A DNA stretch of 64,000 nucleotides from Actinomycetes bacterium (GTDB taxonomy: Bacteria; Actinomycetota; Acidimicrobiia; Acidimicrobiales; Palsa-688). The notes below the pieces were generated by a model. That model was not told the DNA's origin. It saw nothing but the letters and a program-made list of their open reading frames with translations, and did no database searches. Each line of letters begins with the position of its first letter. Position 1 is the stretch's first letter. Below are positions 10,801-20,429 of the stretch, in pieces. A program made the translations under genes and the position numbers. The stretch covers positions 97,793-161,792 of the forward strand of contig JAJZIY010000002.1 of assembly GCA_021828475.1 (NCBI GenBank). Direction: 5' to 3'.

Positions 10801-10849
10801 CAGGATCGAACACCTGCGAGGCCCGATAGTGGCTTTGGCCGCCACCTGA
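4889..10849 (+). CDS. Giant secreted modular surface protein: lectin-like domain, nine ~130-residue repeats, Thr linker, Lys/His repeat, six GYWL repeats
   Basis: The 1986-residue protein starts at ATG 4889 behind AGGAGGGT. A signal peptide covers about 22-58 (HLLLSVLTTAGGLYAV, ending in AxA). Residues about 65-370 resemble bacterial L-type lectin folds (FTFDTYQYAG, DGLSFFLA, AYLGVGLDVYGNY). Nine Ig/DUF11-like modules follow, each with a W-x-C motif and a second Cys about 10-15 residues later; the Trp residues are at 440, 571, 700, 830, 955, 1088, 1219, 1348 and 1569. A Thr-rich linker (about 1431-1500) interrupts before module nine. A Lys/His/Pro repeat spans about 1648-1695. The C-terminus has six GYWL...FG repeats (about 1706-1986), probably a beta-propeller. 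No LPXTG motif or C-terminal membrane helix is visible, so attachment is unclear. The role is inferred as adhesion or glycan binding. Confidence 0.8.
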   Translation: MNSQGRRTSAMSGRAGVPARARHWAHLLLSVLTTAGGLYAVTAAVAPGTASATAPSLAMSMRQEDFRQSQLDQPGAWQLPALASGGTNVACLTASSSSAQAPVPGCSATPDSSGTGALRLTGPGTGLEGGIVSSSPLPTGSGLDFTFDTYQYAGPSTTDQGDGLSFFLAAANPTGSGRPPALGQPGAGLGYSSTSTGAGMSDAYLGVGLDVYGNYTTRSADGSGCSDPSWAGTSSPVPDQVTVRGPGFGRSGYCLLSSSSADGGLNGALASGTSQSRAASLVPVEVAVNPTGSPEGTLSGLPVPAYSYVVAVTPLGSATQVFSGTLPYDTYLPVGDEAWASPTTGVPYQAYFGFAASTGAAFDTHEISNLEVAPLTSTSAPVLGLSLSDDAAHVLVKGATVNYTASGLLSGTGGDEAGAPVLQLSFPAGLTPGNAAGTAWSCSTYATTATCEYKGPLPVSAGTTLPPVTLPAVVATNASGPQVVSGTLSEPGSVGATATDAGALAATAPSSPVLGLSLYDSDAGRLAQGGQVTYTVAARASSAAPAPGPSPEITVDLGTGTQATSVSGTGWACGSLPATTLSCSWTGAAPSPGTALAPLQVSADVGAGASGISVTTAALTDGTTSATASDPGIVASLPELRLSVSDSSSGKLSPRSGVVYTVAANEVGTSAAETSAPVVTVQFPPALTAVSQDTSTSNEWACTATATAPALSETCTYQGALPISGSALQPVVFDTTVKGLATGYTADVAASVVSPETGPATADDYARVNAPPAPNFSISTSAPPTTRGSYQLSVDGFVLSSGGTDSAGAALEVTLPGDEVFAGTPSAAGWSCSLPAAARLACTTTGPFGSGTPLPALAADVQPRGTGLHTAQLVLSDTGDGAFSVSTSSTTVSVPPVLGLSTAGAPTKGSAGSTFQLPVTASTESSGGEAYNDLSLRADLSGPATITSVPAATGWACSLGGGSQHLTCTYAVTATSPLPPGYHPAPLSLPVRASANATGTLMATFTLSDAGDGATAVTQAVPVAFSTTPTMALSATAPAGVSAGTTYALAVSPGVGTAGGPAYSEPALMVTLPPGQTVTPAGLDAPGWQCTVAPGGGSFACVSTASLPVGGGSSLGDVAATVAVAPRARGLSTVQASLSDTPDGALSALAAVPVDVTPPPALALAMSGAPANAYIGTTYQLHLSPGTTSAGGPAYHAARLTVALPDGETLAPVPSPAGWSCSAPSAGQLTCTSTAPTPTGPGSLGAFSAQVAVGPGTPAAVTVTATLSDALDAAAPQTVTSSGSASALPQLSLQAGGTPQEAPEGSSYELSLTAALLGTGGPAHSPLSLSVTLPGGETFGTVPATPGWSCMLAAAGAALDCTPTSAPPLSAPSNLPTLDVPVQVGAKAWGTLTTVATLSDGGDGATPVTVTPAVAVTSSGPSVMPLPVVTVSTTTTTTLPTTTTLPTTTTTAPGSATTVPGTPTSTTTPAYGTTTTTAPATSTTTVSSTTTTVTGGGRAGTGPQQPTVLPAVLQLSLTAPRSAPAGGHFTLAVAATLAAKGGPAYHGASFSLDLPVGLRFAGAPTQAGWSCGTSAAGTVLVCTWSGHVPVAAGSGMGTVRAMVDVAKSAAGTAIVKGTLTDTPDAARPTTASAAIRIAQPRQRKSRKKKPAHPKKSHGKKPAHPKKGHGKKGHGKKGHGKKPAHPKKGHGKKGHGEGKGAKSTPAKLFGYRLAASDGGVFAFGNARFSGSCDVKRKPCGAFKVPRVTGTANAPGTRGYWLVATTGGVFSFGGAHFHGSCPEVREPCGRLSSPVVGMAATPDGGGYWLASASGSVYAFGNARNFGSCARDTRVCRAQHSRVVGIASTPDGRGYWLAAANGSVWAFGDASRTLPCHTSAKACGRVIGHVVAITATRSGRGYWLTGSTGRVLAFGNARFLGDAYSTGLVARHRLKAAVVAMSAMANGKGYWLACANGVVVALKAARFVGDIQTTRIEHLRGPIVALAAT
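9830..9973 (+). repeat. In-frame DNA tandem repeat encoding KKPAHPKKGHG / KKGHG units
   Basis: A 33-bp unit (AAGAAGCCGGCGCACC...) and a 15-bp unit (AAGAAGGGCCACGGC) alternate inside the large surface protein gene. The order is 33, 33, 15, 15, 33, 15. The copies are almost identical at DNA level, so the array probably varies in length by slippage or recombination. The encoded stretch is strongly basic and could bind polyanions such as cell-wall polymers or DNA. Confidence 0.85.
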
Positions 10850-10906
10850 GCATCATCAGGCAGGCGCGGGCCCGGCGCAGGAGCTCTCCCGACCACGGGC
10901 CCGGGC

Positions 10907-10927
10907 GGCCCGCCACCCTGGCGGGCC
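10907..10927. terminator. Bidirectional hairpin between convergent genes
   Basis: A 9-bp perfect stem (GGCCCGCCA / TGGCGGGCC) with a CCC loop lies between the end of the giant surface protein gene and the end of the DUF2630 gene. No U-tract follows, as is usual for high-GC actinobacteria, so termination is inferred from the position. Confidence 0.6.
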
Positions 10928-10934
10928 CGCGGGC

Positions 10935-11177
10935 CTACTGACGGTAGTTCTCGACCACGGACTCCGGGCGGGTCGCCACCTCCTCCGGATCCTGGCCGGC
11001 GGCCCGGCGGGCCCGGCGTTGGCGCAGGAGGTCCCAGCACTGGTCGAGTGTGACTTCGATCCGGCGCAGCTCTTCTACCTGCTCCGGCGTGCGGCTCTCC
11101 CCTTCGTGCGCCCGCTCCAGCAGGTGCTCCTTGTCCGCCAGCTCCCCGATGCGGCGCACGATCTCGGCGTCGTCCAC
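10935..11177 (-). CDS. DUF2630 family protein
   Basis: An 80-residue, mostly helical charged protein starting at GTG 11177, with AAGGAGGA 5 nt upstream. The stretch LDQCWDLLRQRRARRAAGQD and the ending RPESVVENYRQ are the recognisable signature of DUF2630, a small actinobacterial family without known function. It has no signal peptide or membrane segment. The next gene is divergent; the two start regions lie within 140 nt. Confidence 0.85.
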   Translation of the reverse strand: MDDAEIVRRIGELADKEHLLERAHEGESRTPEQVEELRRIEVTLDQCWDLLRQRRARRAAGQDPEEVATRPESVVENYRQ

Positions 11178-11317
11178 GACTGTCCTCCTTGTCCTCGGCT
11201 GTGCCCACCATAATGATGGGTGACGATGGCTTCGCGACCCGCCGGCCTCCTGTGCCCGGGGCGGGTGCGCCGCGGAGTTCTCGCCTGTTGGCCTCGAGCG
11301 CGACCATCATCGGTCGG

Positions 11318-11884
11318 ATGGCACGAACCACCCTGACGGCACGCACCCGGCCAACCAGCAGGGCCCGCCGCCGCCTCGTGGCAGCGACGGGTGTATGCAC
11401 CCTCGGGCTCTTCCTGTCCCTCACGGCCAAGCTCTTCGTTTGGCCGGCGCTGGACCCCGTCGAGGGCACGAGCGCCGATGCCGTCCTGGTCCTGGGTGGG
11501 CCGGGGCCCCGCTTGGCCGTGGCCGCCGCGCTGGCCCGGCGGCACGCCGCCCCGTGGATGCTGGTCTCGGTGCCCTCGGTGAAGTGGAACTGCCCCCACT
11601 TCGGCGTGGAGGGTGTCAGAGTCGTCTGCTTCCGCCCCGATCCTTTCTCGACCCAGGGAGAGGCCCGCTATTTCGGCGAGCAGGCGCAGCTCCACGGATG
11701 GCGCAGTGTCGTCGTGGTGAGCTCGGTGGCCCAGGCGACCCGGGCCAGGTTGAGGGTACGGCGCTGCTTCCCGGGGACGGTCAAGGTGGTCGGTGCTCCC
11801 CTGTCGCCCGTCGTGTTCGCCTACGGCGTGGTGTACGAATGGGGTGCCCTGGCCAAGGCGCTGCTCTGGCAGACTGGCTGCTGA
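11318..11884 (+). CDS. YdcF/SanA-like DUF218 membrane-anchored protein
   Basis: From ATG 11318 the protein has 188 residues. A basic N-terminus and one membrane helix (about 21-43, LVAATGVCTLGLFLSLTAKL) precede a DUF218 domain: DAVLVLGGPGPRLAVAAALA, then TQGEARYFGEQAQLHGW, VVVVSSVAQATRARL and a C-terminal YEWGALAKALLW helix. SanA/YdcF-type proteins are linked to cell envelope and vancomycin resistance phenotypes, but their reaction is not settled. The usual THxE/TSxxH motif is replaced by SSVAQ, which may matter for activity. In-frame starts at 11189 (TTG), 11201 (GTG) and 11213/11216 (ATG) would lengthen the N-terminus; no clear ribosome site decides. Confidence 0.72.
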   Translation: MARTTLTARTRPTSRARRRLVAATGVCTLGLFLSLTAKLFVWPALDPVEGTSADAVLVLGGPGPRLAVAAALARRHAAPWMLVSVPSVKWNCPHFGVEGVRVVCFRPDPFSTQGEARYFGEQAQLHGWRSVVVVSSVAQATRARLRVRRCFPGTVKVVGAPLSPVVFAYGVVYEWGALAKALLWQTGC

Positions 11885-11906
11885 GCCTCCCGGCCGGGGA
11901 CAGTGG

Positions 11907-13673
11907 TCATGGTGTGTTCGCCGCCAGCCGCGCTGCGGCGGCATCGTCGGGCGCCTCGACGGCTCTGGCCAGCAGCTCGGCACCCTCGCGGTAACGACGG
12001 ATCTCTTCGGCCACGGTTGCCGGGCCCCACTGGAGAGGCGGGGCCATGAGAGACGCCACCTCCGCAGCGAGGTACACGGCACCGTCGGGCTCCTCGATGG
12101 CGAGGCGGGCCCGGCGCGCCATGACGTCGTCGAGGTGCAGAGCCCCCTCGTGGGTCACGGCGTGCACGACCTCCGCCCGCAGGTACCGGGTCGGCCGCCC
12201 GCAGGCGGCGCCGAGCGGCGCCCCCAGAGAGGGGTTCTCCGAGATCGGGCCGAGGACCTCGCCCACCTGACCTCCGTAGCGGTGCAGGAGGTGCTCGGCA
12301 CCGGCAGCGTCCTGGCCCTGCTGGCCCGGGGCGGAATGGCCGTCTGCCAGGACCTGGGCGAAATGGCGGGCACCCAGCAGCGGGATGGCGCGGGTGCGCG
12401 ACGCCGGCGCCGTCAGGCCCGCTTCTCGCACCGCGGCGTCCACGGCATCGGCGGCCATGACGCGGTAGGTCGTGTACTTGCCCCCCGAGACGACGACGAA
12501 CCCCGGCGCAGGGCACCCCACGGCGTGCTCACGTGACAACTTCGCCGTGGGCCCGCTCCTCTCGCTGTCCGCGCCGCTCTCACCAGGCCCGCGCACCACG
12601 CCCTCCCCGGCGACCAGGGGCCGCAACCCGGCGAAGGCACCCGTCACGTCGCCGCGTCCCAGAGGACGGCGCAGGACGCCGTTGACCCGGGCCAGGATGT
12701 AGTCGACGTCGGCGGCCGTCGGCAGGGGCCGGGACTTGTCGTACGGCCAGTCGGTGTCGGTGGTCCCGATCACCCACCGGCCCTGCCACGGCAGTACGAA
12801 GAGCACGCTGGTCTCGGTCCGCAGGATGAGGCCCGCCCTGCTGTCCACGCGGTCAGCGGGCAGCACCAGATGAACCCCTTTGGAGGGTCGCACCCGGACT
12901 GCCCTGCCCTGTCCGGCCAGGTCCTCGGTGTCCTCCGACCAGACGCCGGTGGCGGACACGACGACGCGGGCTGCCAACTCGTGCTCCCGACCGGATTCGG
13001 TGTCGACGACCCGGGCGCCGACGACCCGGCCCTGCCGGGTCAGCAGGCCCGTCGCCCGGGCCCGGTTGACGACCACGGCACCGTAGAGGGCTGCCGTGCG
13101 TACCAGTTCGGTCACGAACCTGGCGTCGTCGACCTGCCCATCGTGGTAGAGCACAGCACCGCAGAGCGCCGAAGGCCGCAGCGCCGGTGCCGTCGCCAGG
13201 GCCTGTCCCCGGCTCAGGTGGCGGTGCCGGGGGAGCGAACCGTTGCCCCCGGAGCGAGCCACGGCCCCGCCCATCAGGTCGTAGAGGCCGACGCCGGCCC
13301 CGACAGCGAGGCGCTCGAGCACGGGCGTGTGCAGCGGGTAGAGGATGGGCACCGGCGTGACCAGGTGCGGGGCCAGTCGCCCGAGCAGCAGGGACCGCTC
13401 CCGCAGGCCTTCGTGCACCAGGTGGAAATCGAGCATCTGCAGGTAGCGCAAACCGCCGTGCACGAGCTTGCTCGACCGGCTCGAGGTCCCGGCAGCCCAG
13501 TCCACGGCCTCGACCAGGCCGGTCCGCAGGCCCCTTGACGCCGCGTCGAGGGCGACGCCGGCACCGGTGACGCCTCCGCCTATCACGAGGACGTCCAACA
13601 CCTCATCTGTGATGCGCCTCAGCTGCTGCACACGGGCGGCGGGGCTCAGCTCGCTTGCGGGGTACCTAATCAC
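11907..13673 (-). CDS. glpD: Glycerol-3-phosphate dehydrogenase, FAD-dependent
   Basis: The 588-residue enzyme has the FAD-binding Rossmann motif [20 protein letters not shown] near its start, [20 protein letters not shown], and the conserved [10 protein letters not shown] and [14 protein letters not shown] stretches, with the helical C-terminal domain after about 400. It oxidises glycerol 3-phosphate to dihydroxyacetone phosphate at the membrane and passes electrons to quinone. I chose the GTG at 13673, because the longer frame runs back over the divergent glpK start. The 47-nt gap to glpK implies a shared control region. An insert of about 15 residues rich in Gly/Ser/Glu follows [13 protein letters not shown] and looks non-conserved. 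Confidence 0.93.
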   Translation of the reverse strand: MIRYPASELSPAARVQQLRRITDEVLDVLVIGGGVTGAGVALDAASRGLRTGLVEAVDWAAGTSSRSSKLVHGGLRYLQMLDFHLVHEGLRERSLLLGRLAPHLVTPVPILYPLHTPVLERLAVGAGVGLYDLMGGAVARSGGNGSLPRHRHLSRGQALATAPALRPSALCGAVLYHDGQVDDARFVTELVRTAALYGAVVVNRARATGLLTRQGRVVGARVVDTESGREHELAARVVVSATGVWSEDTEDLAGQGRAVRVRPSKGVHLVLPADRVDSRAGLILRTETSVLFVLPWQGRWVIGTTDTDWPYDKSRPLPTAADVDYILARVNGVLRRPLGRGDVTGAFAGLRPLVAGEGVVRGPGESGADSERSGPTAKLSREHAVGCPAPGFVVVSGGKYTTYRVMAADAVDAAVREAGLTAPASRTRAIPLLGARHFAQVLADGHSAPGQQGQDAAGAEHLLHRYGGQVGEVLGPISENPSLGAPLGAACGRPTRYLRAEVVHAVTHEGALHLDDVMARRARLAIEEPDGAVYLAAEVASLMAPPLQWGPATVAEEIRRYREGAELLARAVEAPDDAAAARLAANTP

Positions 13674-13720
13674 CTGACGCCCGAAGCCTAGCCTTGGGGG
13701 GATCGGAAGGGAGGCCCGTG

Positions 13721-15235
13721 GTGCCTGAGCTCGTGGGTGCACTGGACCAGGGGACAACGAGCACGCGTTTCATGGTCTTCGACGGCGAGGGCCGCGAGGT
13801 GGCCAGGCACCAGCTCGAGCACGCGCAGATCTTTCCCAGGGCGGGTTGGGTCGAGCACGACCCCGTCGAGCTGCTCGAGCGCGCGCGCACAGTGATCGGC
13901 GCCGCGCTGCGCTCCGCCGGGCTGACCTCGGCCGACCTGGCCGCCCTGGGCATCGCCAACCAGCGCGAGACGACGGTCGTATGGGACAGGCGCACCGGGC
14001 GCCCCTATGCCAACGCGATCGTCTGGCAGGACACCCGTTCGGCGCCCCTCATGGCCGCGATGGCTGCCGACGGGCGTGGGGACCTCGTACGCGAGCGCAG
14101 CGGGCTCCCGCCGGCCACGTACTTCTCAGCCGGGAAACTGGCATGGGCGCTCGACAACGTCGACGGCCTGAGGGCTGCGGCCGAGGCGGGCGACGCGTGC
14201 GCAGGGACAGTCGACAGCTGGCTGGTGTGGAACCTCACCGGTGGCCCTAGAGGGGGGCTCCACCTGACCGACGTGACCAACGCCAGCCGCACGATGCTCA
14301 TGGACCTGGGGACCAGGCAATGGGACGACCAGCTGCTCGGGGCCTTCGGCGTTCCCAGGCGCATGCTCCCCGAGATCGTCGCCTCTTCGGGGGAGCTGGC
14401 CGAGGTCCACCTGGCCGAAGCGGGCAGCGCCCCCCTCGCGTTGGGCGCCCTGCTCGGCGACCAGCAGGCGGCGATGGTAGGCCAGGTCTGCCTCTCGCAG
14501 GGCGACTCCAAGAACACGTACGGCACGGGCAACTTCCTCCTGATGAACACCGGCCCGCGCATAGTGCGGTCACGCCACGGGCTTGTCACCACCGTGTGCT
14601 ACCAGGTGGCCGGCGAGGAGCCCAGCTACGCCCTCGAAGGCTCCATAGCCGTCACCGGCTCGGCGGTGCAGTGGCTGAGAGACCAGCTCGGACTGATCAC
14701 AGATGCAGCCGATACCGAGGCACTGGCCGCCAGGGTGCCCGACACCGCCGGTGTGTACTTCGTGCCGGCGTTCTCCGGGCTGTTCGCTCCCTATTGGCGC
14801 CCGGACGCCCGCGGCGCCATCGTCGGGCTCACCCGAGCGGCCACGCGGGCCCACCTTGCCCGGGCCACCCTCGAAGCCATCTGCTTCCAAACTCGCGACG
14901 TGCTGGATGCCATGCGGCGGGACACCGGCACGGGGCCCGAGGTCCTCAAAGTGGACGGAGGTGTCACCGCCAACGCCTTTTGCATGCAACTGCAAGCGGA
15001 CGTGCTCGGCGTCCCGGTTTCACGTCCTGTGGTCTCCGAGACGACGGCTCTCGGCGCCGCGTACGCGGCAGGTTGCGCCGTCGGCTTCTGGTCGGGCACC
15101 GACGCGCTCCGGCAAGACTGGAAAGAGGGTCGGCGGTGGGAACCGGGCTGGGACGCCGAGCGGCGCGAGGCCGCCTACGCAGGCTGGCAGCGGGCGGTTG
15201 AACGGGCGCTCGGTTGGGAGGCCCTCACGCCTTGA
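13721..15235 (+). CDS. glpK: Glycerol kinase
   Basis: The 504-residue kinase of the FGGY family begins with the ATP-phosphate loop [11 protein letters not shown]. It carries [25 protein letters not shown], the substrate region [23 protein letters not shown] and the [11 protein letters not shown] stretch. It phosphorylates glycerol to glycerol 3-phosphate, the substrate of the divergently encoded GlpD. Start GTG 13721 follows GGAAGGGAGG by 6 nt; GTG 13718 is adjacent. A -10-like TAGCCT at 13689-13694 would give a leader of about 20 nt. No glycerol facilitator gene lies next to it. Confidence 0.95.
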   Translation: MPELVGALDQGTTSTRFMVFDGEGREVARHQLEHAQIFPRAGWVEHDPVELLERARTVIGAALRSAGLTSADLAALGIANQRETTVVWDRRTGRPYANAIVWQDTRSAPLMAAMAADGRGDLVRERSGLPPATYFSAGKLAWALDNVDGLRAAAEAGDACAGTVDSWLVWNLTGGPRGGLHLTDVTNASRTMLMDLGTRQWDDQLLGAFGVPRRMLPEIVASSGELAEVHLAEAGSAPLALGALLGDQQAAMVGQVCLSQGDSKNTYGTGNFLLMNTGPRIVRSRHGLVTTVCYQVAGEEPSYALEGSIAVTGSAVQWLRDQLGLITDAADTEALAARVPDTAGVYFVPAFSGLFAPYWRPDARGAIVGLTRAATRAHLARATLEAICFQTRDVLDAMRRDTGTGPEVLKVDGGVTANAFCMQLQADVLGVPVSRPVVSETTALGAAYAAGCAVGFWSGTDALRQDWKEGRRWEPGWDAERREAAYAGWQRAVERALGWEALTP

Positions 15236-15397
15236 GCAAAGGAACCAACGTTTACGACGGGAGGGCGTCGGGAGGCGGCGCCGGCAGGGCACCGGCCGGC
15301 CGCGGGTGGCACAGCCCGGCTACGTGTGCAACGCTCAGGGGCGCCGCGCGGGGCCCGGACGCCGGCGGGTAGGTAGCCGGGGGAAGAGGTGGCAACC

Positions 15398-16285
15398 GTG
15401 AGGGTCCTCGAAGCGAGGCTGTGGCAGGAGGCCCACGCCGTACTGGGCGAGGGCCCGAGCTGGGACTCGCGCACCAACCGCTTGTCGTGGATCGACATCC
15501 TCTCCTCGGCCGTGCACGTGGCCGGCGCCGAGGGCGACCCCATCACGAGCTACCAGCTCCCCGGCCATGTCGGGGCGGCCCTTCCGGCCGCCGAGGGAGG
15601 CTGGCTGGTGGCGCTGGCGGACCGGCTGGCGCACCTGGACGAGGCGGGCACGCTCTCGGACATCGCTCCGCTCGAGGCACACCTGCGCGAAAATCGTGCC
15701 AACGACGCCAAGTGCGACCCTGAGGGCCGCGCCTGGGTGGGGACGATGAGCTACGACGAGAGCCTGGTGAGAGGCACGTTGTACCGGGTCGGGCCGGGCG
15801 GTCAACCGGCAGCGGTGATCGAGGGGGTCGGCATCGCCAACGGGCTCGGGTGGAGCCCCGACGGGCGCACGATGTACTTCATCGACACCGTGACACACGA
15901 GATCCGGGCCCACGACTACGACCTCGGCACGGGCCGTGTCGGCAAACCGAGGGCCCTGGTCCGGGTCGACCCCGCTGACGGCCATCCCGACGGCATGTGC
16001 ACGGACGACGACGGCTGCCTGTGGGTCGCGCTCTTCGCCGGAGGCAGTGTCCGGCGCTACACCCCTGACGGTGAGCTCGACACGGTCGTCCGCGTGCCCG
16101 CCACCTACACGACGAGCTGCTGCTTCGGGGGCACCGGGCGCGACCGGTTGCTCATAACGACCGCCACGCGGGACCTGGACGAGAGCGGGAAACTGCGCGA
16201 GCCCCTGGCCGGCAGCGTCTGGGCGGCCGAGCCCGGCACAACCGGCCCGGCCGCCACCCCATGGGTTAGGACGACCGCCGGCTGA
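15398..16285 (+). CDS. SMP-30/gluconolactonase-like hydrolase
   Basis: A 295-residue six-bladed propeller protein of the SMP-30/LRE family. The metal-site motifs are seen: the Glu of LGEGPSWD, the Asn of ENRANDAKCDPEGRAWVG, the Asn of IANGLGWSPDGRTMYFID and the Asp of HPDGMCTDDDG. Members open sugar lactones such as gluconolactone; the true substrate cannot be told. The GTG at 15398 has GGAAGAGG 8 nt upstream; the GTG at 15389 overlaps that site and is less likely. It follows glpK by 162 nt and precedes glgX, so a carbohydrate setting is plausible. Confidence 0.88.
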   Translation: MRVLEARLWQEAHAVLGEGPSWDSRTNRLSWIDILSSAVHVAGAEGDPITSYQLPGHVGAALPAAEGGWLVALADRLAHLDEAGTLSDIAPLEAHLRENRANDAKCDPEGRAWVGTMSYDESLVRGTLYRVGPGGQPAAVIEGVGIANGLGWSPDGRTMYFIDTVTHEIRAHDYDLGTGRVGKPRALVRVDPADGHPDGMCTDDDGCLWVALFAGGSVRRYTPDGELDTVVRVPATYTTSCCFGGTGRDRLLITTATRDLDESGKLREPLAGSVWAAEPGTTGPAATPWVRTTAG

Positions 16286-16317
16286 CGCCGGGCCGCCAGT
16301 TGGCCATACCCGACCGG

Positions 16318-16329
16318 TAGCTTTGGCCG

Positions 16330-16330
<1 letters not shown>
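16318..16330 (+). promoter_or_regulatory. Candidate leaderless -10 element of glgX
   Basis: TAGCTT at 16318-16323 ends 6 nt before the ATG at 16330, so transcription would begin at or next to the start codon. No ribosome-binding site is present. The same TAGCTT-n6-ATG layout appears at 19081-19095. Confidence 0.55.
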
Positions 16331-18390
<2,060 letters not shown>

Positions 18391-18420
18391 CACGGGCACC
18401 GGCAGGTGCAGGCTGAGGGG

Positions 18421-18888
18421 TCAGTGGCCGGTCGGGCCGTGCACCAGCTTGTCGGGTGCTTTCACCACAACCACCGCGCAGTGGGCATGGGACACGCAGT
18501 ACTCGCTGACCGACCCGAGCAGTACTCCCACCAGCTCGCCGTGACCCCTGCTCCCCACCACCAGCAACGAGGCGTCCTTCGCCGCCTCTACGAGGGCCTG
18601 GGCGGCATAGCCGTGGACCACCCGCTCGCGGATCTCCACGGCCGGGTGCGCCTGAGCCACGGGGGCGACCACGCCTGACAGCGTGCGGGTGGCGTCGGCG
18701 CCGGGATCGTAGTCGCTCACGGGGACAAGGGGGGCACCGTAGTTGGCCGGCCACTGCCAGACGCTCACAGCCTCCACCGGGCTCCCCGTCAGCTCGGCCT
18801 GTACGACGGCCCACTCGAGTGCCGCCCTCGAAGCAGGCGAGCCGTCCACCCCCACGACTATGAGGCTCTGCCGGTCCATCGTGCTCAT
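18421..18888 (-). CDS. Universal stress protein (UspA family)
   Basis: The 155-residue single-domain protein starts with LIVVGVDGSPASRAALEWA and carries the ATP-binding signature from Gly112 to Ser126 (GSRGHGELVGVLLGSVS), which fits ATP-binding UspFG-type members. It is cytoplasmic and expected to be a dimer. The ATG at 18888 is preceded by TAGGAGGTTGCC, a strong ribosome site. Such proteins respond to starvation, hypoxia or redox stress; nothing in the neighbourhood narrows this. Confidence 0.92.
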   Translation of the reverse strand: MSTMDRQSLIVVGVDGSPASRAALEWAVVQAELTGSPVEAVSVWQWPANYGAPLVPVSDYDPGADATRTLSGVVAPVAQAHPAVEIRERVVHGYAAQALVEAAKDASLLVVGSRGHGELVGVLLGSVSEYCVSHAHCAVVVVKAPDKLVHGPTGH

Positions 18889-19009
18889 GGCAACCTCCTA
18901 CGCGGTGGGCCCGGTGACGTCCCACCTCGTCCGTACCAGCTTGGCCCCACCAGGAGCACCTGCTCCAGGGTCGTAGGTCCCTCGGGTTGCGCCAGGCAAG
19001 AGGGCTCAC

Positions 19010-19080
19010 CCGGCAGCGCCCAGCCCGGCGGCGCCCGGCCCGGCGGCGCCCAGTCCGGCGGCTCGCCGTCACCCGGCAGC
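19010..19080. repeat. GC-rich short direct repeats upstream of the S51-like gene
   Basis: Three near-copies of a 15-bp GCGCCCAGCCCGGCG-like unit stand in a row, flanked by two copies of TCACCCGGCAGC. They lie in the 239-nt gap after the universal stress protein start. The longer frame through them gives a low-complexity Arg/Pro peptide, so I regard it as non-coding. Confidence 0.5.
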
Positions 19081-19131
19081 TAGCTTGGGCCGATGACCAG
19101 GCTGCCCTCCAGCACCGGGCGCAGGCGATGA
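19081..19131 (+). promoter_or_regulatory. Leaderless -10 plus 12-codon upstream ORF coupled to the S51-like gene
   Basis: TAGCTT (19081-19086) stands 6 nt before an ATG at 19093. That ATG opens a 12-codon ORF (MTRLPSSTGRRR) whose TGA at 19129 overlaps the ATG at 19128 of the next gene as ATGA. The layout suggests a leaderless message whose short first ORF delivers ribosomes to the main gene by termination-reinitiation, since the main ATG has no Shine-Dalgarno site. Confidence 0.5.
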
Positions 19132-19901
19132 CGGCCGACGGTGGCCCTGAGGACGCCGGGAACGGCCCTCTGGCCCTGGTGGGCTCGGGCGAGTACCTGG
19201 CAGAGATGGCGCCGCTCGAAGCCTCCCTCCTGAGGGGGCGCCCGAGCCGCTACGTCCAGCTGGCGACGGCCGCCGTGCCGGACGGCGAGCAGGTCGTGCG
19301 CAAGTGGGAGCGCATGGGCCGCGAGCAGGCAGAGCGCCTCGGCGTCGAGGCGGTAACCGTGCAAGTGCGTACGCGCCGGGACGCCGACGATGCCGGCCTG
19401 GCCCGGGCCGTGCAGGGCGCCGGGCTCGTCTACATGTCGGGAGGCCATCCCGCCTACCTGGCACAGACGCTCAGGGGCACGGCGGTGTGGCAGGCCATCG
19501 TCGAGGCCTGGCAGGCAGGCGCTGCGCTGGCGGGTTGCAGCGCCGGCGCCATGGTCATGGCCCGCCACGTGCCGGCGGTGCGCGGCGGAGCCGGGGACGG
19601 GGTGCCAGGTCTGGCCCTGCTCCCCCACGTGCAGGTCGTGCCCCACTTCGACGCCTTCACCCGGCGTATGCCCGATCTGGTGGACCGGCTCCTTGGCGGT
19701 ATCGGGGAGGGGGTGGCCCTGGTCGGTGTGGACGAACTGACTGCGATCGTGGGCGGACCGGAGCACTGGAGGGTCGAGGGCGCGGGATCCGCGTGGTTGC
19801 TGGGGCCTGACCGGCGGTTGGCCTTCCGGGCCGGTAGCTCGCTGTCGACGCCGGTCGGCGGCTCCAGTGCTCGCGTGCCCCATGCCGGGGAGGGGATGTA
19901 G
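19128..19901 (+). CDS. Peptidase S51 / type 1 glutamine amidotransferase-like protein (cyanophycinase relative)
   Basis: A 257-residue protein with LALVGSGEYL at its start, RYVQLATAAVPDGE, VYMSGGHPAYLAQTLRGT and the nucleophile elbow ALAGCSAGAMVM with Ser138. This fits the S51 family (dipeptidase E, cyanophycinase), which uses a Ser-His-Glu triad. The substrate is unknown; without cyanophycin synthetase in sight a cyanophycinase role is not supported. The start is taken at ATG 19128, because upstream codons encode a low-complexity Arg/Pro stretch. It may be translated by coupling to the 12-codon ORF before it. Confidence 0.8.
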   Translation: MTADGGPEDAGNGPLALVGSGEYLAEMAPLEASLLRGRPSRYVQLATAAVPDGEQVVRKWERMGREQAERLGVEAVTVQVRTRRDADDAGLARAVQGAGLVYMSGGHPAYLAQTLRGTAVWQAIVEAWQAGAALAGCSAGAMVMARHVPAVRGGAGDGVPGLALLPHVQVVPHFDAFTRRMPDLVDRLLGGIGEGVALVGVDELTAIVGGPEHWRVEGAGSAWLLGPDRRLAFRAGSSLSTPVGGSSARVPHAGEGM

Positions 19902-20027
19902 CAAGAGATGAACAGCCGGCCGTCGTAAGTGCTGGTCATGCCCGACGGCGTCAGCCGACGGCCTCGGAGCCCCTGGAGTGGCACCGGGGCCATCCGGGTA
20001 GGTCCGTACGCAGAGGGATTGGACGTG

Positions 20028-20429
20028 ATGGGCTGGAGGGCAACCCCTTTGACAGTGCAGGAGCGAGACGAGACGGGCCAGGAGCTCGTGATCGTGTCCT
20101 TCGACGGAGAGTTGGACGCGGGCGACCCGAGCTGCGAGGACGAGCTGCAGTCCATAGTCGCTGCTGGAGCGCGCAACGTCGTCGTGGACATGTCCCAGGT
20201 CTGCTTCATCGATTCTTCGATAGTGCGCGCCCTGCTGCTGACCCACGAGGCGGTGGAGGGGACAGGGGGTTGGCTGCGCCTGGTGTACACCCACCACATG
20301 GTCCGCAGGGTGATCGAAATCTGCGGGCTGGGCGATGTGCTGCCCCAGTACTCCTCGCTCCAGTCGGCACGCCGCGGGGTGCAGGCAACAGCGCCCCCGG
20401 GCGACATCGGGCAGGAGGGGCGCCGGTGA
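20028..20429 (+). CDS. STAS-domain anti-sigma factor antagonist
   Basis: A 133-residue STAS protein. The core strand VVVDMSQVCFIDSSIVRALL holds the usual phosphorylation site after Asp62 (Ser63/Ser64). Unphosphorylated STAS proteins bind anti-sigma kinases and release a sigma factor. The ATG at 20028 is preferred to the longer frame from 19929, whose first 33 residues are Arg/Pro-rich and do not look like STAS. It overlaps the next gene by 4 nt (GTGA), giving a standard SpoIIAA/SpoIIAB-like pair. No sigma factor gene follows directly. Confidence 0.85.
   Translation: MGWRATPLTVQERDETGQELVIVSFDGELDAGDPSCEDELQSIVAAGARNVVVDMSQVCFIDSSIVRALLLTHEAVEGTGGWLRLVYTHHMVRRVIEICGLGDVLPQYSSLQSARRGVQATAPPGDIGQEGRR

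Noticed and set aside
8834..10813. Long minus-strand frame of 659 residues opposite the surface protein
   Set aside because: Caused by the GC-biased repeats of the real gene; no start signal or recognisable domain.
19128..19901. Cyanophycinase assignment
   Set aside because: The S51 serine elbow is present, but there is no cyanophycin synthetase nearby and family members vary in substrate.
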